DNA of 64,000 bases from the NCBI GenBank assembly GCA_039000515.1, contig JBCFYV010011135.1, positions 25,289,725-25,353,724 on the forward strand. Direction: 5' to 3'. Below are positions 34,895-46,611 of this stretch, piece after piece. The translations under genes and the position numbers were made by a program. Source of the DNA: Timema cristinae. Taxonomy: Eukaryota; Arthropoda; Insecta; Phasmatodea; Timematidae. The notes under the pieces were generated by a model, which searched no databases, was not told where the DNA came from, and saw only the letters and a list, made by a program, of their open reading frames with translations. Within the stretch, counting starts at the first letter, position 1, and the number at the start of each line of letters is the position of its first letter.

Positions 34895-35007
34895 ATAATA
34901 ATAATATTTAGCACGTCTTACTACCCATTCGGGTTATACGCTTTAAGTACTAATTACGCTAATGGATTAGGAATTGAGAAGGTTGAATTAGAGGCAGTGA
35001 ACCCGCA
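34895..35007 (-). mobile_element. SINE group B, 5'-truncated
   Basis: Reverse tail TTAGCACGTCTTACTACCCA and body to GTGAACCCGCA. Head missing. Confidence 0.8.
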
Positions 35008-35246
35008 GTGATGCCTTTGTCCATGTGCCTCCTAAAAAAGTTAAATCGGTGGTTGCACGATTTAAAGTGTAAGACTTGCAGTATAATAGATTACTAGAAA
35101 CCGGCAGGTCATGGTTTAAATCAGGCCGGATGCATTAAGGGATAAGTTTTTTCCTCACTCTTTTCATGATGACATAGATGCACTTTTTATAAACCACAAT
35201 CTTCATAAATATTTCTAGGTCAATTCATGCATTCATAAGTAAGTTC

Positions 35247-35523
35247 GGTGACCTGGCGGTCTAGGGGTAAGGTGTCAGACTTCTGTGCTGGAGGTACGGG
35301 GTTCAATCCTCGGTCCCGGCACTGATTTATCTGATAACCAAACCCTTCCTTCACCTCTGACAAGACGTGTATTAATCAACTTGTGAATGTGTGGAATGCC
35401 AGGCCTCCACCGTGGTTCGGATTCCACGTTAAACTGTAGGTCCTCCATTTCATCTCACATTCTCCCTACCATTACGCATTAGCTTAAGTGCGTAAAACCC
35501 GAACGGGTAGTAAGACGCGGTGC

Positions 35524-35552
<29 letters not shown>
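35247..35552 (+). mobile_element. SINE group A, full length
   Basis: Head GGTGACCTGGCGGTCTAGGG, B box GGGTTCAATCCTCGG, tail GACGCGGTGCTAA with about ten TAA units. Sequence resembling AAGTAAGTT flanks both sides but no clean duplication is visible. Confidence 0.9.
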
Positions 35553-35554
<2 letters not shown>

Positions 35555-35559
35555 GTTTA

Positions 35560-36170
35560 TGGTATATGCAGCTGTCACTTTTATGGATATTATTAATAAC
35601 TATAAATCAACAGTATCCGATAATAGTCAAATGTTGACCATAAAAAAAAGTTTGTATTTTTTTAAAAGTTTATTTCAACTAATATTCTAATCTCTGGGGT
35701 GAGGCATCAAAGTTTGTGCTTCTGAAAATTTAAACCAGAAAGGTTTGAACTACAAATTGAGTAAAACCCACCCATTTCATGACAGTGAATTAAATATGCA
35801 TGAGTGGTCGGCGCCTAGGGCCAAAAATTCCCACATGGCCTCAAACCTAGGGGCAAAGCGACCGATGGGAACCAGTTTTAATACCAACTCAACATTTAAA
35901 TTAGTCAGCATTAACATCGAGTATTGACGAGTGATTTGTTTCGTTGATTGTGTTTGATCGAACAATAGAAATAAATGTGAGCGAGTAATAATTTTTATTA
36001 TCTTTGAGACACGCTAGAATGAAAAACGTCTAAGTTTTATTCGCTTTGAAAAAAAAAAAGTACTATAAATGTTTTTTAAAATATGTGTGTAATAGATCCA
36101 TGCATTAAACACAACAATCACAAATCTATATTTTTTAGAATCATCCTTTTTTGGGGAGGGGGAGGGGGAA
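35560..36170. other. Unassigned interval
   Basis: Begins with a fragment of the 12610-type repeat (GCAGCTGTCACTTTTATGG). The rest has no gene or known element. Confidence 0.35.
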
Positions 36171-36190
36171 TAAGTTCATTTCCGGTAGTT

Positions 36191-36452
36191 AATATTTTAT
36201 AATAATATTTAGCACCGCGTCTTACTACCCGTTCGGGTTATAGACTCTAAGTACTAATTAAGTTAATGGATTTAGGAATTGGGGAGGTTAAATTAGAGGA
36301 AGTGAACCCGCATTTGCGTGGAGGGAGAGTGGAAAACCATTTAGGAAAAACCACCCCCGGTTCACCCGACCGAGATTCGAACCTCGATCTCCCCATCCTC
36401 AGCAGTCGAGCTCAACACGACTAGCGCGTTAGCCAATTACGCCACCGAGGCG
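36191..36452 (-). mobile_element. SINE group B, full length with TSD
   Basis: Complete reverse copy ending GCCACCGAGGCG. Flanking repeats are GTTCATTTCCGGTAGTT (36174-36190) and GTTCATTTCCAGTAGTT (36453-36469), 16 of 17 identical. Confidence 0.93.
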
Positions 36453-36469
36453 GTTCATTTCCAGTAGTT

Positions 36470-36920
36470 GGTACCTTTGAAAACTTCTTGTCTATGTTTC
36501 AGAATGATTCTAAAAGTGTCGAAAAAAAGAAAAGTTCATTTGATTCCGGTTCTACCTCTTGGAGGAACACTGCCCTCGGAAATATTATTGAAGAGACTCA
36601 TCAAGACAAATAATAATTTGGATTTAAAATTTGGTATTCGCGATCAAGTTTTAACATTTTTAATATTTTCTTAATTTACAGTAACCAGTTTATTATGTTT
36701 GAAATAACATTTGAAATTAAAGTTGAGCATTGTGTGTATTAATCATTATTTACTCATTGTGCACACACTTAATATTTTTAAATATGTTTATGCTATAACA
36801 TACACAAGTATGTATAATATATATTCAAAAAGAAAGACAGTATAATGTTAACAAGATATTTTTTTCAAATCATGAAACAGCTGTGGTGGCAGTTGTTTGC
36901 TATTACTATTATACCCTTAA
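36470..36920. other. Unassigned interval
   Basis: A 68-codon open frame at 36468-36674 has no coding support beyond length. No repeat recognised. Confidence 0.3.
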
Positions 36921-36924
36921 ACTT

Positions 36925-37328
36925 AAGAGTGTTCGTCATATCAGGAAAAGGACAAGACAAGAAATGTGTGCAGTACATTCGTATTTGAATGATTACTCGA
37001 CATTTCCCACGGTGACGATGGGGGACAAAGCGACAAAGTTTCTTGTTAATAACTACAGTATGTCCCTGTTATGACTGAATGAAGATTTGTACACAGTGCT
37101 TATCTGTGAAGACATTCTGAAATGGTCAAAAAAATGGCCGTTTCAATGCAGTTTTTATCCAAATATAATTTAATATTTCAACAATGTTCAGTATTAGGAA
37201 CTTCTATTAACTCTTTATCTCCATTAATGTTTAATCAGAAATGATCCACGTACTATAGTGTTGGTGTAAATTTAGTATTTCTAGTCGACTGTGTCACAGA
37301 GTTGATGGGCGTGCGATGCACGCTCTTA
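36925..37328 (-). repeat. Dispersed repeat J, copy 3 (inverted)
   Basis: Reverse copy of 6690-7112. It contains GGACAAGACAAGAAATGTGT and GGGGGACAAAGCGACAAAGT, ending near GTGTCACAGAGTTGATGGGC. The short open frame with YLNDYSTF and GDKATKFLVNNYS is kept. Confidence 0.8.
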
Positions 37329-37350
37329 ATACTATACAACTATCCCTAAG

Positions 37351-37605
37351 CCCGCCTCGGTGGCATAGTTGGCTAACGCGCTAGTTTTGTGTTGAGTCAG
37401 GCTCCCAAGGACGAGGAGATTGAGGTTCAAATCTCAGTCAGGTGAACTGGGGGGAGGTGAGGTTTCCTAAATGGTTTTCCATTCTCCTTCCAAGCAAATG
37501 CGGGTCCACTTACTCTAAATTCAACCTTCCCAATCCCTAGCTCATTAGTGTAATTAGTACTTAAGCGTATAATCCAAACGGATAGTAAGACGTGGTACTA
37601 AATAA
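37351..37605 (+). mobile_element. SINE group B
   Basis: Head CCTCGGTGGCATAGTTGGCT, B box GAGGTTCAAATCTCAG, tail GACGTGGTACTAAATAA with no trinucleotide expansion. No clear target duplication. Confidence 0.85.
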
Positions 37606-38330
37606 GGCTTGGGGTCAATCATTATTATTTATTAGATTCATCGACCATTTAGTGACCCATGCACCAAGATGGAGTTTATTAAAGAGCAAAGTCTATGCCG
37701 ATTGTAATCTACTCACCGACCCTATTTTAATTACCACCAAACTTTCTAACGCACAGTAGGAATGGAACAAACTCGGGGAACACCTAATAATGTGTGAACC
37801 TAAACGACCATGAAATGTACTCACCGTTACATTTTGCGACTCAACAAACATCATTCATTGGCACAATTTCCAATTAAGTCTGTGGTAGGTAATGGTGCGT
37901 TTCTTTATTTGTTTAGCCCCCACCACCCTTCCCCTCTCTCCCACACTGCTTCAGTTATATAAATAGTAAGACATTACAATCAACCCCCCATCAACCCGTC
38001 ACTGGTATTCTGGTCTAATACAAGAGGTGAAACATATGTTTTAGGTGACCCAATTTTTTTGGACAGAAAACTTTAATGACCAACAGGACATAAGGAGGAG
38101 GTATGGGGGGGGGGGGGGGTTCTTTTCTATGTCCCACTGAGATGAGGGTGAATATGACAGGGTATAGCCAATAAAGTTCTTAACCTAACTTAAGCCTAGT
38201 TAACCAAACCCTAATTATCATAGTAATTATTCGGCTTTAGATAAAAATCCTCCAGTATCAGCCTGGATCGAATCCAAGACCTCTAGGTCAGCAGCCAAAG
38301 GCTACCAACCAGAATGTAACCAGCGCCATT
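37606..38330. other. Unassigned interval with a G-run
   Basis: Poly-G near 38105-38119. A tRNA-like complement (GGATCGAATCCAAGACCTC) near 38268 hints at an undefined SINE. Nothing else supported. Confidence 0.35.
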
Positions 38331-38334
38331 GGTT

Positions 38335-39413
38335 TCTAATACTTTGCGAAGCTTCGAAATGTTGAAGTAGAAGGTCAAATCTCCTTTGGCTTCGACTTCA
38401 ACATCTACAATAACCTTCGCCTATTTGAAACATTTCGAAAGAAAGGATAAAACGTCGATAAATTATCAAACGATTTAATTTTTATCTTGCTAAATATTAC
38501 ATTTTTCAATATTTGATAATTTTAAAACAGTTACTAAACAGGATTTTAACAGTGACTAGTAATTAAACTAACAACGTAAGCATGGATCAAAAACGGGTAA
38601 GTAAATGTTAATATATTTTACTCACTATCACCAATATAATTTTGTAAACAATAAAAATACCTATAAAGAAATAACACGATGGTCACTGGTATGAAGCAGA
38701 GAAAGAAAGCGCTTTAGTTGTTCTATCATCACAGCTCGCGGCTAATGCACGGTACTTAATATTCTATCTCTTTGGGATTATCTGTGACCATTTACAAGTG
38801 CATTTTGACAAAGAAGTTTTTCATAGCTTCTTTGCATTTATTTTCTTTACTATTCAAAATGGCCTATACAGAAAGTAGGGAACGAAAACGGAATTATCAG
38901 AGAAATTCAGATAAAAAGACATGCATATGTAGAGTTTGCAAATAATATTATAAACTCCATGATGTAAGTAAAAATTAAAATTTAATCAAGAATCAAATAG
39001 CCAAAGCTATTATTTATGCTTTTTAGTGAGGATTATTCCATCTAGATATCATTTTCTGAAAAATGAAAAAATGACAGCAGGACACGGGAATCGAACCCAA
39101 ATCGAGCCAAAGGTTCAGGGTTCGATTCCGGTGTGCAGGTGACATTTTTCAATTTTCAGAATAAAACTTAATTGATAATTTACTAAGCTTATCAATAAGC
39201 GTGTGTGCATTAGTTATAAATATAGTCCTTAGGTAACAAATAAGGACATTTTCCTGGCCCTTGTTACTGACAAGATCTATAAAAATATTTTTAAAAAAAA
39301 TTAAACGTGGCGTTAAGTTATAACAACAAAAATCCTAGGTAGCTTCTACTTCAACTTTTCTTCGCAAGTTTAAAGATTCACTTCGCATTTAAAAAGTGGC
39401 CTTCTCACACTCC
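38335..39413 (+). mobile_element. hAT-like element, copy 2, with nested hairpin
   Basis: Same order of sequence as 14232-15038 (AAATTATCAAACGATTTAAT, GCATTTTGACAAAG). The coding remnant begins near 38859 (MAYTESRERKRN, then KKTCICRVCK) and is followed by a TGTAAGTA donor-like site. It ends in GGCCTTCTCACACTCCTA. An extra 125-bp inverted piece lies at 39045-39170. Confidence 0.55.
39045..39170. repeat. Small hairpin with two opposed pol III B boxes
   Basis: Outer arms are TTTCTGAAAAATGAAAAAAT and, inverted, TTTTTCAATTTTCAGAA. Inside sit GGGAATCGAACCC (B box on the minus strand) and CAGGGTTCGATTCCGG (B box on the plus strand), head to head. Absent from the related element at 14232. Confidence 0.65.
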
Positions 39414-39779
39414 TATTGGTTTCACAAATGAAACACTAAGGAAACGGAATGGATGGTCGTCGACATGACACACTAAGATAAAACTGTGTCTTCACATGCC
39501 GAAACCCACCCAAGGTGATAAAATCCCCCAACATAGATATGCGCAACCCTTCACAACTAAGGATATGTGAACTGGCCCATCAATTTATCACCAATTCAGA
39601 CATGCCCCTAACCTCAACCTTAGGTAATTCCTCTCCTTCCTACCGACACACTTTTTAATATATTTTGTTTCAATGTCACAACAGTAATAATATATATCAT
39701 TATATATTTCTATTTTTGAAAACATTTCTACATCCTATACCGGCTTGCTAAGCATGTCTTAGTTACACCCTTGAAGGTG

Positions 39780-40632
39780 CCTAAAAATACAAATCCATCA
39801 ATGGAAAGGAACTCGAAAAGGTAAATATCTGCCATCTATGAAGTAAGATTACTGCAAACAGTAAGATCTAGGAAGAAATAGGACAAAGGATATGGAAGAC
39901 TGGACAATCCTACCACGTGGTTAACGATATAATATGGCGATAGAATATAGGAAAATATGCCAAAACTTTGTTATATAAGGTTTAGTATCATCCAATATTG
40001 GCATACGGCTCTGAAAACTGGACACGGACGAAGAGATATTTCAGCAGAGACGAGGTTCCTGAGAGGCGGTGAGAATGTTACAAGAAGATACAGGATTTAC
40101 TTTACATTATCCATTACTGTTACAAGTCTGGGTCAGTTTCAAGCCATATATTTTCCACCTACCGGCTTTCTAGGCCTGTTGTAGCTTCATATGCTTATAA
40201 TCCAACTTAAGACTAGGGCAGACAACATCCAGTGCCCGACCATTGATTCACCGTGTGGAAAGGTAAACTCACATTTCACCGATGATAAAGTTTTTGACCA
40301 TGCCAGGAATCAAACACGGGACCCTTAGCTCAATGGACAGACCGACTGAACTAGGGTGTCAAATACAAGTAAGAGAGACAGAATAAGGAACAAAATAGTT
40401 GGGGATAGTTTTAAAAGTTTTTATAATTATAAAAAGGGTTGCTGTGGTTATGTCATGTGATGAAAAATGGAGAATATAATGTCTAAGGAAGCCTTACAGA
40501 ACCAAGAGAAGGGTAGAAGACCTATTGGATGGTCACGAACAAGATGGATGGATCAAGCGCAGGACATGGACAACGGGAACAGAAGAGGATATGTCTGACG
40601 ACCCACATGGAGGGAAACAGATGATGATGATT
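39780..40632 (+). mobile_element. LINE reverse-transcriptase tail, split by a SINE
   Basis: Translation gives LRLYKVSVIPILAYGSENWT across small frame changes, then a TRFLRGG segment. This is the common LYK..L.P.LLYGSE.W motif of LINE reverse transcriptases. SINE D interrupts at 40097-40368. After it come RDRIRNKIVGD, GHVMKNGEY and RTRWMDQAQDMD, then a GAT-rich microsatellite tail. Non-functional. Confidence 0.68.
40097..40368 (-). mobile_element. SINE group D
   Basis: Reverse copy. The head contains the A box complement near CTCAATGGACAGACCGACTG and the B box complement GGAATCAAACACGGG. The body has ACATCCAGTGCCCG and ATATTTTCCACCTACCGGC. Its tail differs from groups A to C. It inserted into the LINE at 39780-40632. 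Confidence 0.75.
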
Positions 40633-40650
40633 ATTATTATTATATAATTT

Positions 40651-40917
40651 TATAATAAAGGAAATTGATAAAACTAAAGAAAAAGGAAAAATAAACTACT
40701 AAGAGTAGATTTGATGAAGAAAGCCTACCTAGGGAAAGAGGGAAAAATGTGGGAAGAATCCAATGCACAAAGGTGACATCTTCCTTTCTTCTGTCTTCTA
40801 TAGTAGAAGTATTACTACATTTTTCCTCTTTCCCTAGGTGGGCTTTCTTCATCAAATCTACTCTTAGTAGTTTATTTTCCTTTTTCTTTAGTTTTATCAA
40901 TTTCCTTTATTATAAAA
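40651..40917. mobile_element. Foldback MITE I, copy 1
   Basis: Arms of about 110 bases: AAGGAAATTGATAAAACTAA and its complement at the far end, and ACTACTAAGAGTAGATTTGA with TCAAATCTACTCTTAGTAGT. The loop contains CACAAAGGTGACATC. Copy 2 is at 43205. Both are followed by TTGGGCCACCTCATT. Confidence 0.85.
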
Positions 40918-42755
40918 TTAACTAGCCATTGGGCCACCTCATTTTTGAAATATTATTATATAATAAAACTTTTAGTTTTTTTCATTTATCTATTAGTCAG
41001 AGTGCTGCCATCTATACAGTTAAATCATAACTTTAAAAAAATCAACTGTTGACAGTCAACCTAGCAGTACAACCTAGAGCATCAGTCTACTCTCTTGACT
41101 TGTCCTTAAATTATTTTAGTTTCTTTTAATGCCTTATCTAAACAATTTCTACTCCAGTATCACTGAGCCAAATATGCTGGCTATCCCTCAAAATTTTAAC
41201 CATGATTTAACCTAGTGATCTATTTCCAAATATTCTTTTAATTGCAGGAAAACCTCTTTTCGCTTTATGAGGTAATTGTAATATATTTGGAAGAGGGTAC
41301 AGGAAAGGCGGATAGAAACACATAAAAGGAAAATAATTGCAGATATATTTTTTAGTTTCCATTTTGTAAAGCTCATGTCCGATTGAGTTTTGTGCATTCA
41401 TTTTGAGTTTTTGTAAATTTTTATGGGTAAATTTTTTGACTAATTTTTAGGCTATTGAAAATTCTGACTTCTGGTTAAAATTAATATATCATAACAACAC
41501 TAGTACATATTTAGTTATTATTTCTATTTTTCTGTAGCAACTTGTGAATTAATATAGTAAAGTAAACCTCTTTTAAGTTTAACACATTTTCTAATATTTG
41601 GATTCAAGATTCATAGGTAAATGTATGATTTGGATTATTTAAATATTGGATTTAAGCCAAATTTAAAAAAATATCTCAATTTATTAATGATTTTCATTAA
41701 ATTATCGACCAATATGAAAAATAACAGTTAAAAGTACCATTACAAAAGAATATGACATAATATCTCATTGAGTAACAACTATAAATGTATTTCCATACAT
41801 ACAGGTGAAAGTAAATTGTTGATTTGTTTATTTATTTTAAAAAAGGGAAATAAATTATTGGATTTTTATAGTTGTAAAAACATACAAGTCTTCTGCCTAC
41901 ATAATTCAAAAAACGCAATTTATAGTGTCAGATTAAAAAATAATACAACTTATAAAATGTTAATAAAAATATAAAGCACAATTATTTTAGCTTATAAATA
42001 CAATAATTCAATTAGTGACTAAAAATGTACATGAAAAAAGTAAGCCATGATGATATATATTTCAGGATTGACACTCCAACTTAAGAATATAGTTACCGAC
42101 TTTCCTGACAAAAGGAAAAAGTTTTTTTATTATTTTTTAAAGGTTTTTTTCCTCCAATTGTTAAACTTTGAACAAATTATTCTAAATTATTATTATTTAT
42201 TTTATAAAAGTTATGTTGAACACACTACCAAACATTATTACTTGAGTCAGTATTGTTAATAAGTACCTCTCCAAGATCATAGTCTTCCCTCAGAAAATTT
42301 TCAAAATTTGGATATCCTTAGAGTGGCCCTTGCATTTATAATTCCCGACAGAAGGCACAATTCAAACACCTTTCCTGGGTTTTTTCCAGATGCACAAACA
42401 TAAACCATAATAATTACCCGTTTTCCTGTTTTTCCCGATATTGCACTCTTCATTTCCCTCTTTATGATCAAAGATTCACATAACAAGAGTCGTAACCAGC
42501 TGAAAAACTACCTAAGTCAACTTTATTACTTGCCAAAGTCACGGGGTTTGTAGAAAAGCAAACCCTGATTTAAATGTATTAGATATTATATTTTTTTGCA
42601 AATCTACAAGTCAAGACCTTTAAGAATTTTAATATTTTTTTTTTAATATCGCAAATACTATACCTAATGGTGTCCACAGATACACCAAGGACGAGTGACT
42701 TTGCTGTTGAAATTCTCTTAGATTTGATAATAACCTCTTTAGTAAATTACAGGTA
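40918..42755. other. Unassigned AT-rich interval
   Basis: Several 60-70 codon open frames lie here but none has third-position bias, splice sites or a recognisable product. No named repeat identified. Confidence 0.35.
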
Positions 42756-43079
42756 TCTATAATAATAAAAGGAAGTGTTTGTCTGTGTGTGTGTTTGTTT
42801 GTTTGCGATGCCCAACCAAATCTACGATGCCCAACAGATCTACGGCACGCAACATCCAAAATTTTTAACATAGGTGGACGGAAGGGGGTCCGATTGCACC
42901 TCGAAGCAGGGTTCTTAAATTTTTAATTAGGCTATTTTAACAAATTCTTGGAGAAAATATTTTTTATCTTGTTTAGAATTACGTTTCAGAGATATAGGCA
43001 CCATGAGGGGGGGGGGGGGGGGGCTTATATAATTCTTATACCATAGTGGGTCGCGGGCAGCGCCGCGCGGGATTGCTAG
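42756..43079 (+). mobile_element. Non-autonomous Helitron, complete ends
   Basis: Starts TCTATAATAATAAAAGGAAG after an A. Ends with a GC-rich hairpin region GCGGGCAGCGCCGCGCGGG, then ATTG and CTAG before a T. This matches the Helitron pattern TC...hairpin...CTRR inserted between A and T. The interior has a G-run at about 43006-43023. It is a different subfamily from the 59142 element. Confidence 0.78.
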
Positions 43080-43204
43080 TTGATAATATATATCAAAAGT
43101 TACAGCTACAAATCACAAGACTTGACGTATGAATATATGAAAGTAGTTTCTAGCTGTCATATGAAAATTGGACTGTAAACAGGAACATGTAAAAATACAT
43201 TTAA

Positions 43205-43545
43205 GAGATTAATAATGGAAATTGATAAAAATAAAGAAAAGGAAAAAATAAACTCATGAGTGTAAATTTAACTAATAAAGCCCACCTACGGCAAGAGGGA
43301 AAATGTGGGAAGAATCCAATGCACAAAATAATGTGACACCGTCATTCTTTCTTCTATAGTAGACTATTTTATAGTAAACTATTTCTACTAGAGAAGATTG
43401 AAGAAATAAAGATTATGTCATCTTTTGTATCAGATTCTTCTTACATTTTTCTTTTTTCCTAGGTGGGCATTCTTATTTAAATTCACACTTATTAGTTTAT
43501 TTTTCATTTTTCTTTATTTTTATCAATTTATATTATTAAAAAATT
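43205..43545. mobile_element. Foldback MITE I, copy 2
   Basis: Diverged copy with arms TGGAAATTGATAAAAATAAA and TTTATTTTTATCAATTTATA. It keeps AGAATCCAATGCACAAAATA, CCTAGGTGGGC and the trailing TTGGGCCACCTCATT. Confidence 0.75.
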
Positions 43546-44098
43546 ATTTAGAAATTGGGCCACCTCATTGTTAAAAAATCAAGATATTAACTAAATTAAA
43601 GGCAAATTAATTAAAAATAAAATATTTAGAGGAGATTTAACTAGTTTGCGCTAATCAAACAATTCAAGTCGAACAAATTGAGATATGGCTCATATCTGTG
43701 ATTATAATTATTCACCCTCCAAACTTCGCCTTTTTTCATATATAATTAATTGTATAATGTTGCTTTCTTCCATATAAACAAAAAAAAAAGGTTTAAATTT
43801 AAGATTAAAAAATAAATTAAAACTCAATATTTGGACATTGAAAAATAGTAAATTTAGCCCATGTATACTTTTTTTTAAAGGCAGAACAGTTTATTATTTA
43901 CTTATGTTAAGGAAAAATTACAAAACATTTCGTCAGATATCGTGCCTGAGAGACAAACTTAAAAAATCAAAAAGTTTAAAATGTAATCAACTTCAAATTC
44001 TTCAGAAAAAGTTTGTTAAAAAATTGGTCTTTCCATTCAATGGTGTAAAATAAACCTAATAATGAACACATATGGCAACTTTTCTCGGTAGATTCTAT
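43546..44098. other. Unassigned interval, includes likely 3' UTR of the minus-strand gene
   Basis: A reverse AATAAA lies at 43890-43895, about 200 bases downstream of the minus-strand stop at 44099, and could serve polyadenylation. No other feature. Confidence 0.35.
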
Positions 44099-44497
44099 TT
44101 ATCTCGGCACATATGATTCGTTGAAAGTGTCGTACCGTCCTAAGGGTTGTGATTGGACACCCCTTCCATTAAATTGCTGTTGCGTGGAGGTAAAGGGTTC
44201 AAAAATGGCCTTCACAAAGATTATGGCAAACCACCCTAGTAAAACCACAAATATTGCTGCGACGACTGTCCAGTCAAACATGTAGCATACGACAAACAAG
44301 TAGGTGAGAAATGAAGCGGCCAGAGGCTTGCTGGCCAGCCTCCGAAGGCTGATCCGAGGTGGCAGCACCGTCTCGACCAGCCGAGCGTAGCAGCCTGGAC
44401 TCTTGTCGTACGTTCGTATGGTTTGGGTGGGTTGCAGAACTTGCCGGGCAAGTCGCCCAGAAAGTCTTGCCGGTGATACAAACTTACCATCTCTACG
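44099..44497 (-). CDS. Terminal coding exon, membrane-associated C-terminus, unrecognised gene
   Basis: Minus-strand exon beginning after the acceptor CCCAATAGTACAG and ending in TAA (132 codons plus stop). It opens RRDGKFVSPARLSGRLARQV. After a basic/polar stretch come two close hydrophobic segments, ASFLTYLFVVCYMFDW and VVAAIFVVLLGWFAIIFVKA, then a polar tail ending NESYVPR. The pair could form a membrane hairpin or one re-entrant plus one spanning helix. GC content is far above its surroundings. Phase 0 at the acceptor agrees with the exon at 47099-47299. The protein family is not recognised. A nearer AG (CCAATAG) would shift the frame and stop early, so the second AG is preferred. Confidence 0.72.
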   Translation of the reverse strand, partial: RRDGKFVSPARLSGRLARQVLQPTQTIRTYDKSPGCYARLVETVLPPRISLRRLASKPLAASFLTYLFVVCYMFDWTVVAAIFVVLLGWFAIIFVKAIFEPFTSTQQQFNGRGVQSQPLGRYDTFNESYVPR

Positions 44498-44769
44498 CTG
44501 TACTATTGGGGGAAAAAACGGAAACAATAAAATTACTCCATTGGTACTCCGTTAAGTGCATTGTGGTTTAACTATACTTTCTTTGTGTTTTTTCATGAAG
44601 GATTGAGGATGATGTAGAATTTAGAGTTGGGTCGAATCTACTGTTTAACAATCTGAATCTGGAATTTAACTTTCCAATTTACTTCAAATTCCGAATCTTG
44701 AATATGAATCCAAATCTTGGAAAAAGTAATAACATAAGAGAGAATATAATATAATCATTTACATCCTTA

Positions 44770-44970
44770 TTGTTACCAGTCAGTTTTTTATTCAAGACAT
44801 ATTTTCCACTACCGCTTGCTAGGCCTGACGTAGCTTCATATGTCTTATAATCCAACTTAATACTAGGACAGGCACAACATCCAGTCCTCGCCGTTAACTC
44901 ATCAGTGTGAAAGGGTAAACCCACATTTCACCATTGACACATTTTCGGCCATGTTGTGAATTAAACCTGG
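44770..44970 (-). mobile_element. SINE group D, head-truncated
   Basis: Reverse body with CACAACATCCAGTCCTCGCC and TGAAAGGGTAAACCCACATT, ending at a degraded B box (TTGTGAATTAAACCTGGG). It lies in the last intron of the minus-strand gene. Confidence 0.65.
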
Positions 44971-44971
44971 G

Positions 44972-45800
44972 GATACATGAGAGATAATATAGGAAGCAAG
45001 ACAGATGTATGGACATGTAATGTGATGTGAGTACATGATATAGAGGACTAGACTGATGGTTGGTCAGTATGAGATGTTGGATACATGAGTAGTAGAGGAA
45101 GCAAGACTGAGTGTATGTCAGTATTAGGATGTGGATACATGAGATAGTAAGGAGCAGGCTGAATGGTAGGTCATGTAATGAGATGTGAGACATGAATAGT
45201 AGAGGAACAAGATGGAGGTATGCATGTAATGTGATGTGATCATGGTAGTAGAGAACGCAAGACTGAGATGTATGGCATGTAAGGGATTGAGTACATGAGA
45301 TATACGAGAAGCAAGACGAATGTATGTCATGTAGGATTGAGTCTGATGTAAGAAGCAAGCTGAGATGGTATGATCATAATGAGGATGTGGAGTACATGAA
45401 AGTAGAAGCAGCTGAATGGTAGGTCATGTAAGAGAGTTGAGTACATGAATAGAGGAAGCAAGCTGAGATGGTATGGTCATGTAATGAGGATGTTGGAGTA
45501 CATAGAAGTAGAGGAAGCAATGCTGAATGGTATGGTCATGAATGAGATGTTGAGTACATGAGATAGTATAGAAGAAAGATGTATGTAGTCAGGTAATTAG
45601 GATGGAGAAGGAGAAGAGGATGCCAAAGAAATGTTAAAAATGAAGTATGTAAGAAAAAGACCGCATGGGAGGCCAATAAAGAACTATGAAGAGCAGATAA
45701 GAGAAAGTATGCAGTTAGAGGAGAAGAATAGAAGAAATGAAAGGAGGCAAATGGCGGAAGGATAGAGGAAGATGGAGGTATTTTACTAAACTGATGGTGA
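44972..45800 (+). mobile_element. LINE tail with an internal expanded repeat
   Basis: From 44972 to about 45600, roughly nine degenerate units of about 70 bases repeat GAGGAAGCAAG, CTGAGATGGTATGGTCATG, TAATGAGGATGTTGGAGTAC. In frame, part of the unit reads KLRWYGHVMRMLEY, the standard RT-tail motif LRWYGHVMRM. From 45600 the normal tail follows: KYVRKRPHGRPIKNYEEQIR and an RRQMAEG end. The minisatellite therefore grew inside a retrotransposon codon block. Confidence 0.7.
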
Positions 45801-45859
45801 GAGTTTGGAAACAGATTGATGTTAATGATGTATATTTGTAAGAAGTTACGGGAAAGATG

Positions 45860-46100
45860 GATAGAAACACAATATGGGTTTTACAGTGAAAAGACGAACA
45901 CAGTTCACACTTTACACTGCTGCCGCTGGACAAAGAGGTAATGGCCGTTTTTAGGTATCCTCTTTAAGGGAGTTGCATTGCACATTTTACATTACTGCCT
46001 GATGACCGATCTGATGAAATAAAACCTAGGTCAGGGGATTGGGCGGTAGCGATCGATTTTCTTCAAGCGGCAGCCAAAGATTCAAACGTATAATTAACCG
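45860..46100. repeat. Dispersed repeat O
   Basis: Segments CACAGTTCACACTTTACACTGCTGCC and GATGAAATAAAACCTAGGTC recur at 48780-48945, 59040-59105 and 59780-59870. This marks a moderately repeated element of unknown class. Confidence 0.5.
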
Positions 46101-46357
46101 ATGTTCTTTGGCTGTGGGAAATTAATTTCCTAAACTAATAGATTTTTTTTTTTATTATTTGTTATTGGAATGCAATATTTGTTGATTCGTTTTTAAATTC
46201 TCAAAGTTTATCGTGATTTGCACTCAAAAGATAAAGTTGTGAATTTCACAAAAATGATATAATTTTATTTTATTTCGTGCATGTATGATATAAATTCAAA
46301 GATACCACTTTGAACTTTAAATAGATTGTGATATCCATTTTAAGGAGTTTTATTTAA

Positions 46358-46593
46358 ACGTCGAGTCTTACTACCCGTTCTGGTTATGAGCCTATGTACT
46401 TATTATAATGAGTTTTGGGATTAAGAAGGTTTAATTTAGAGGAAAAGTACCTGCATTTCTGTATAGAAAAAGTAAAAAAAAAATATGGAAAAACCACCAT
46501 CAGTCTACCGACCGGGATAGTTGCCTGATATACCCATCTTAGGCAGTCTAATCTATTGCGAGAGTAACGGGTAAGTCCATGCGATCACCGTAG
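46358..46593 (-). mobile_element. SINE group C
   Basis: Reverse tail GTCGAGTCTTACTACCCGTTC, body TTTAATTTAGAGGAAAAGTA, head GTCTAATCTATTGCGAGAGT to CATGCGATCACCG. Confidence 0.7.
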
Positions 46594-46611
46594 CGGGTCC
46601 ATTTTAATTAC

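Noticed and set aside
43006..43023. G-runs here, at 38105 and at 57019 as possible G-quadruplex regulators
   Set aside because: Plain homopolymers of uncertain true length. Nothing in the sequence ties them to a regulatory role.
44236..44490. 84-codon frame starting MVSLYHRQDF on the minus strand
   Set aside because: Shadow frame of the terminal exon at 44099-44497. It lacks the hydrophobic domain and its phase does not fit the neighbouring exon.
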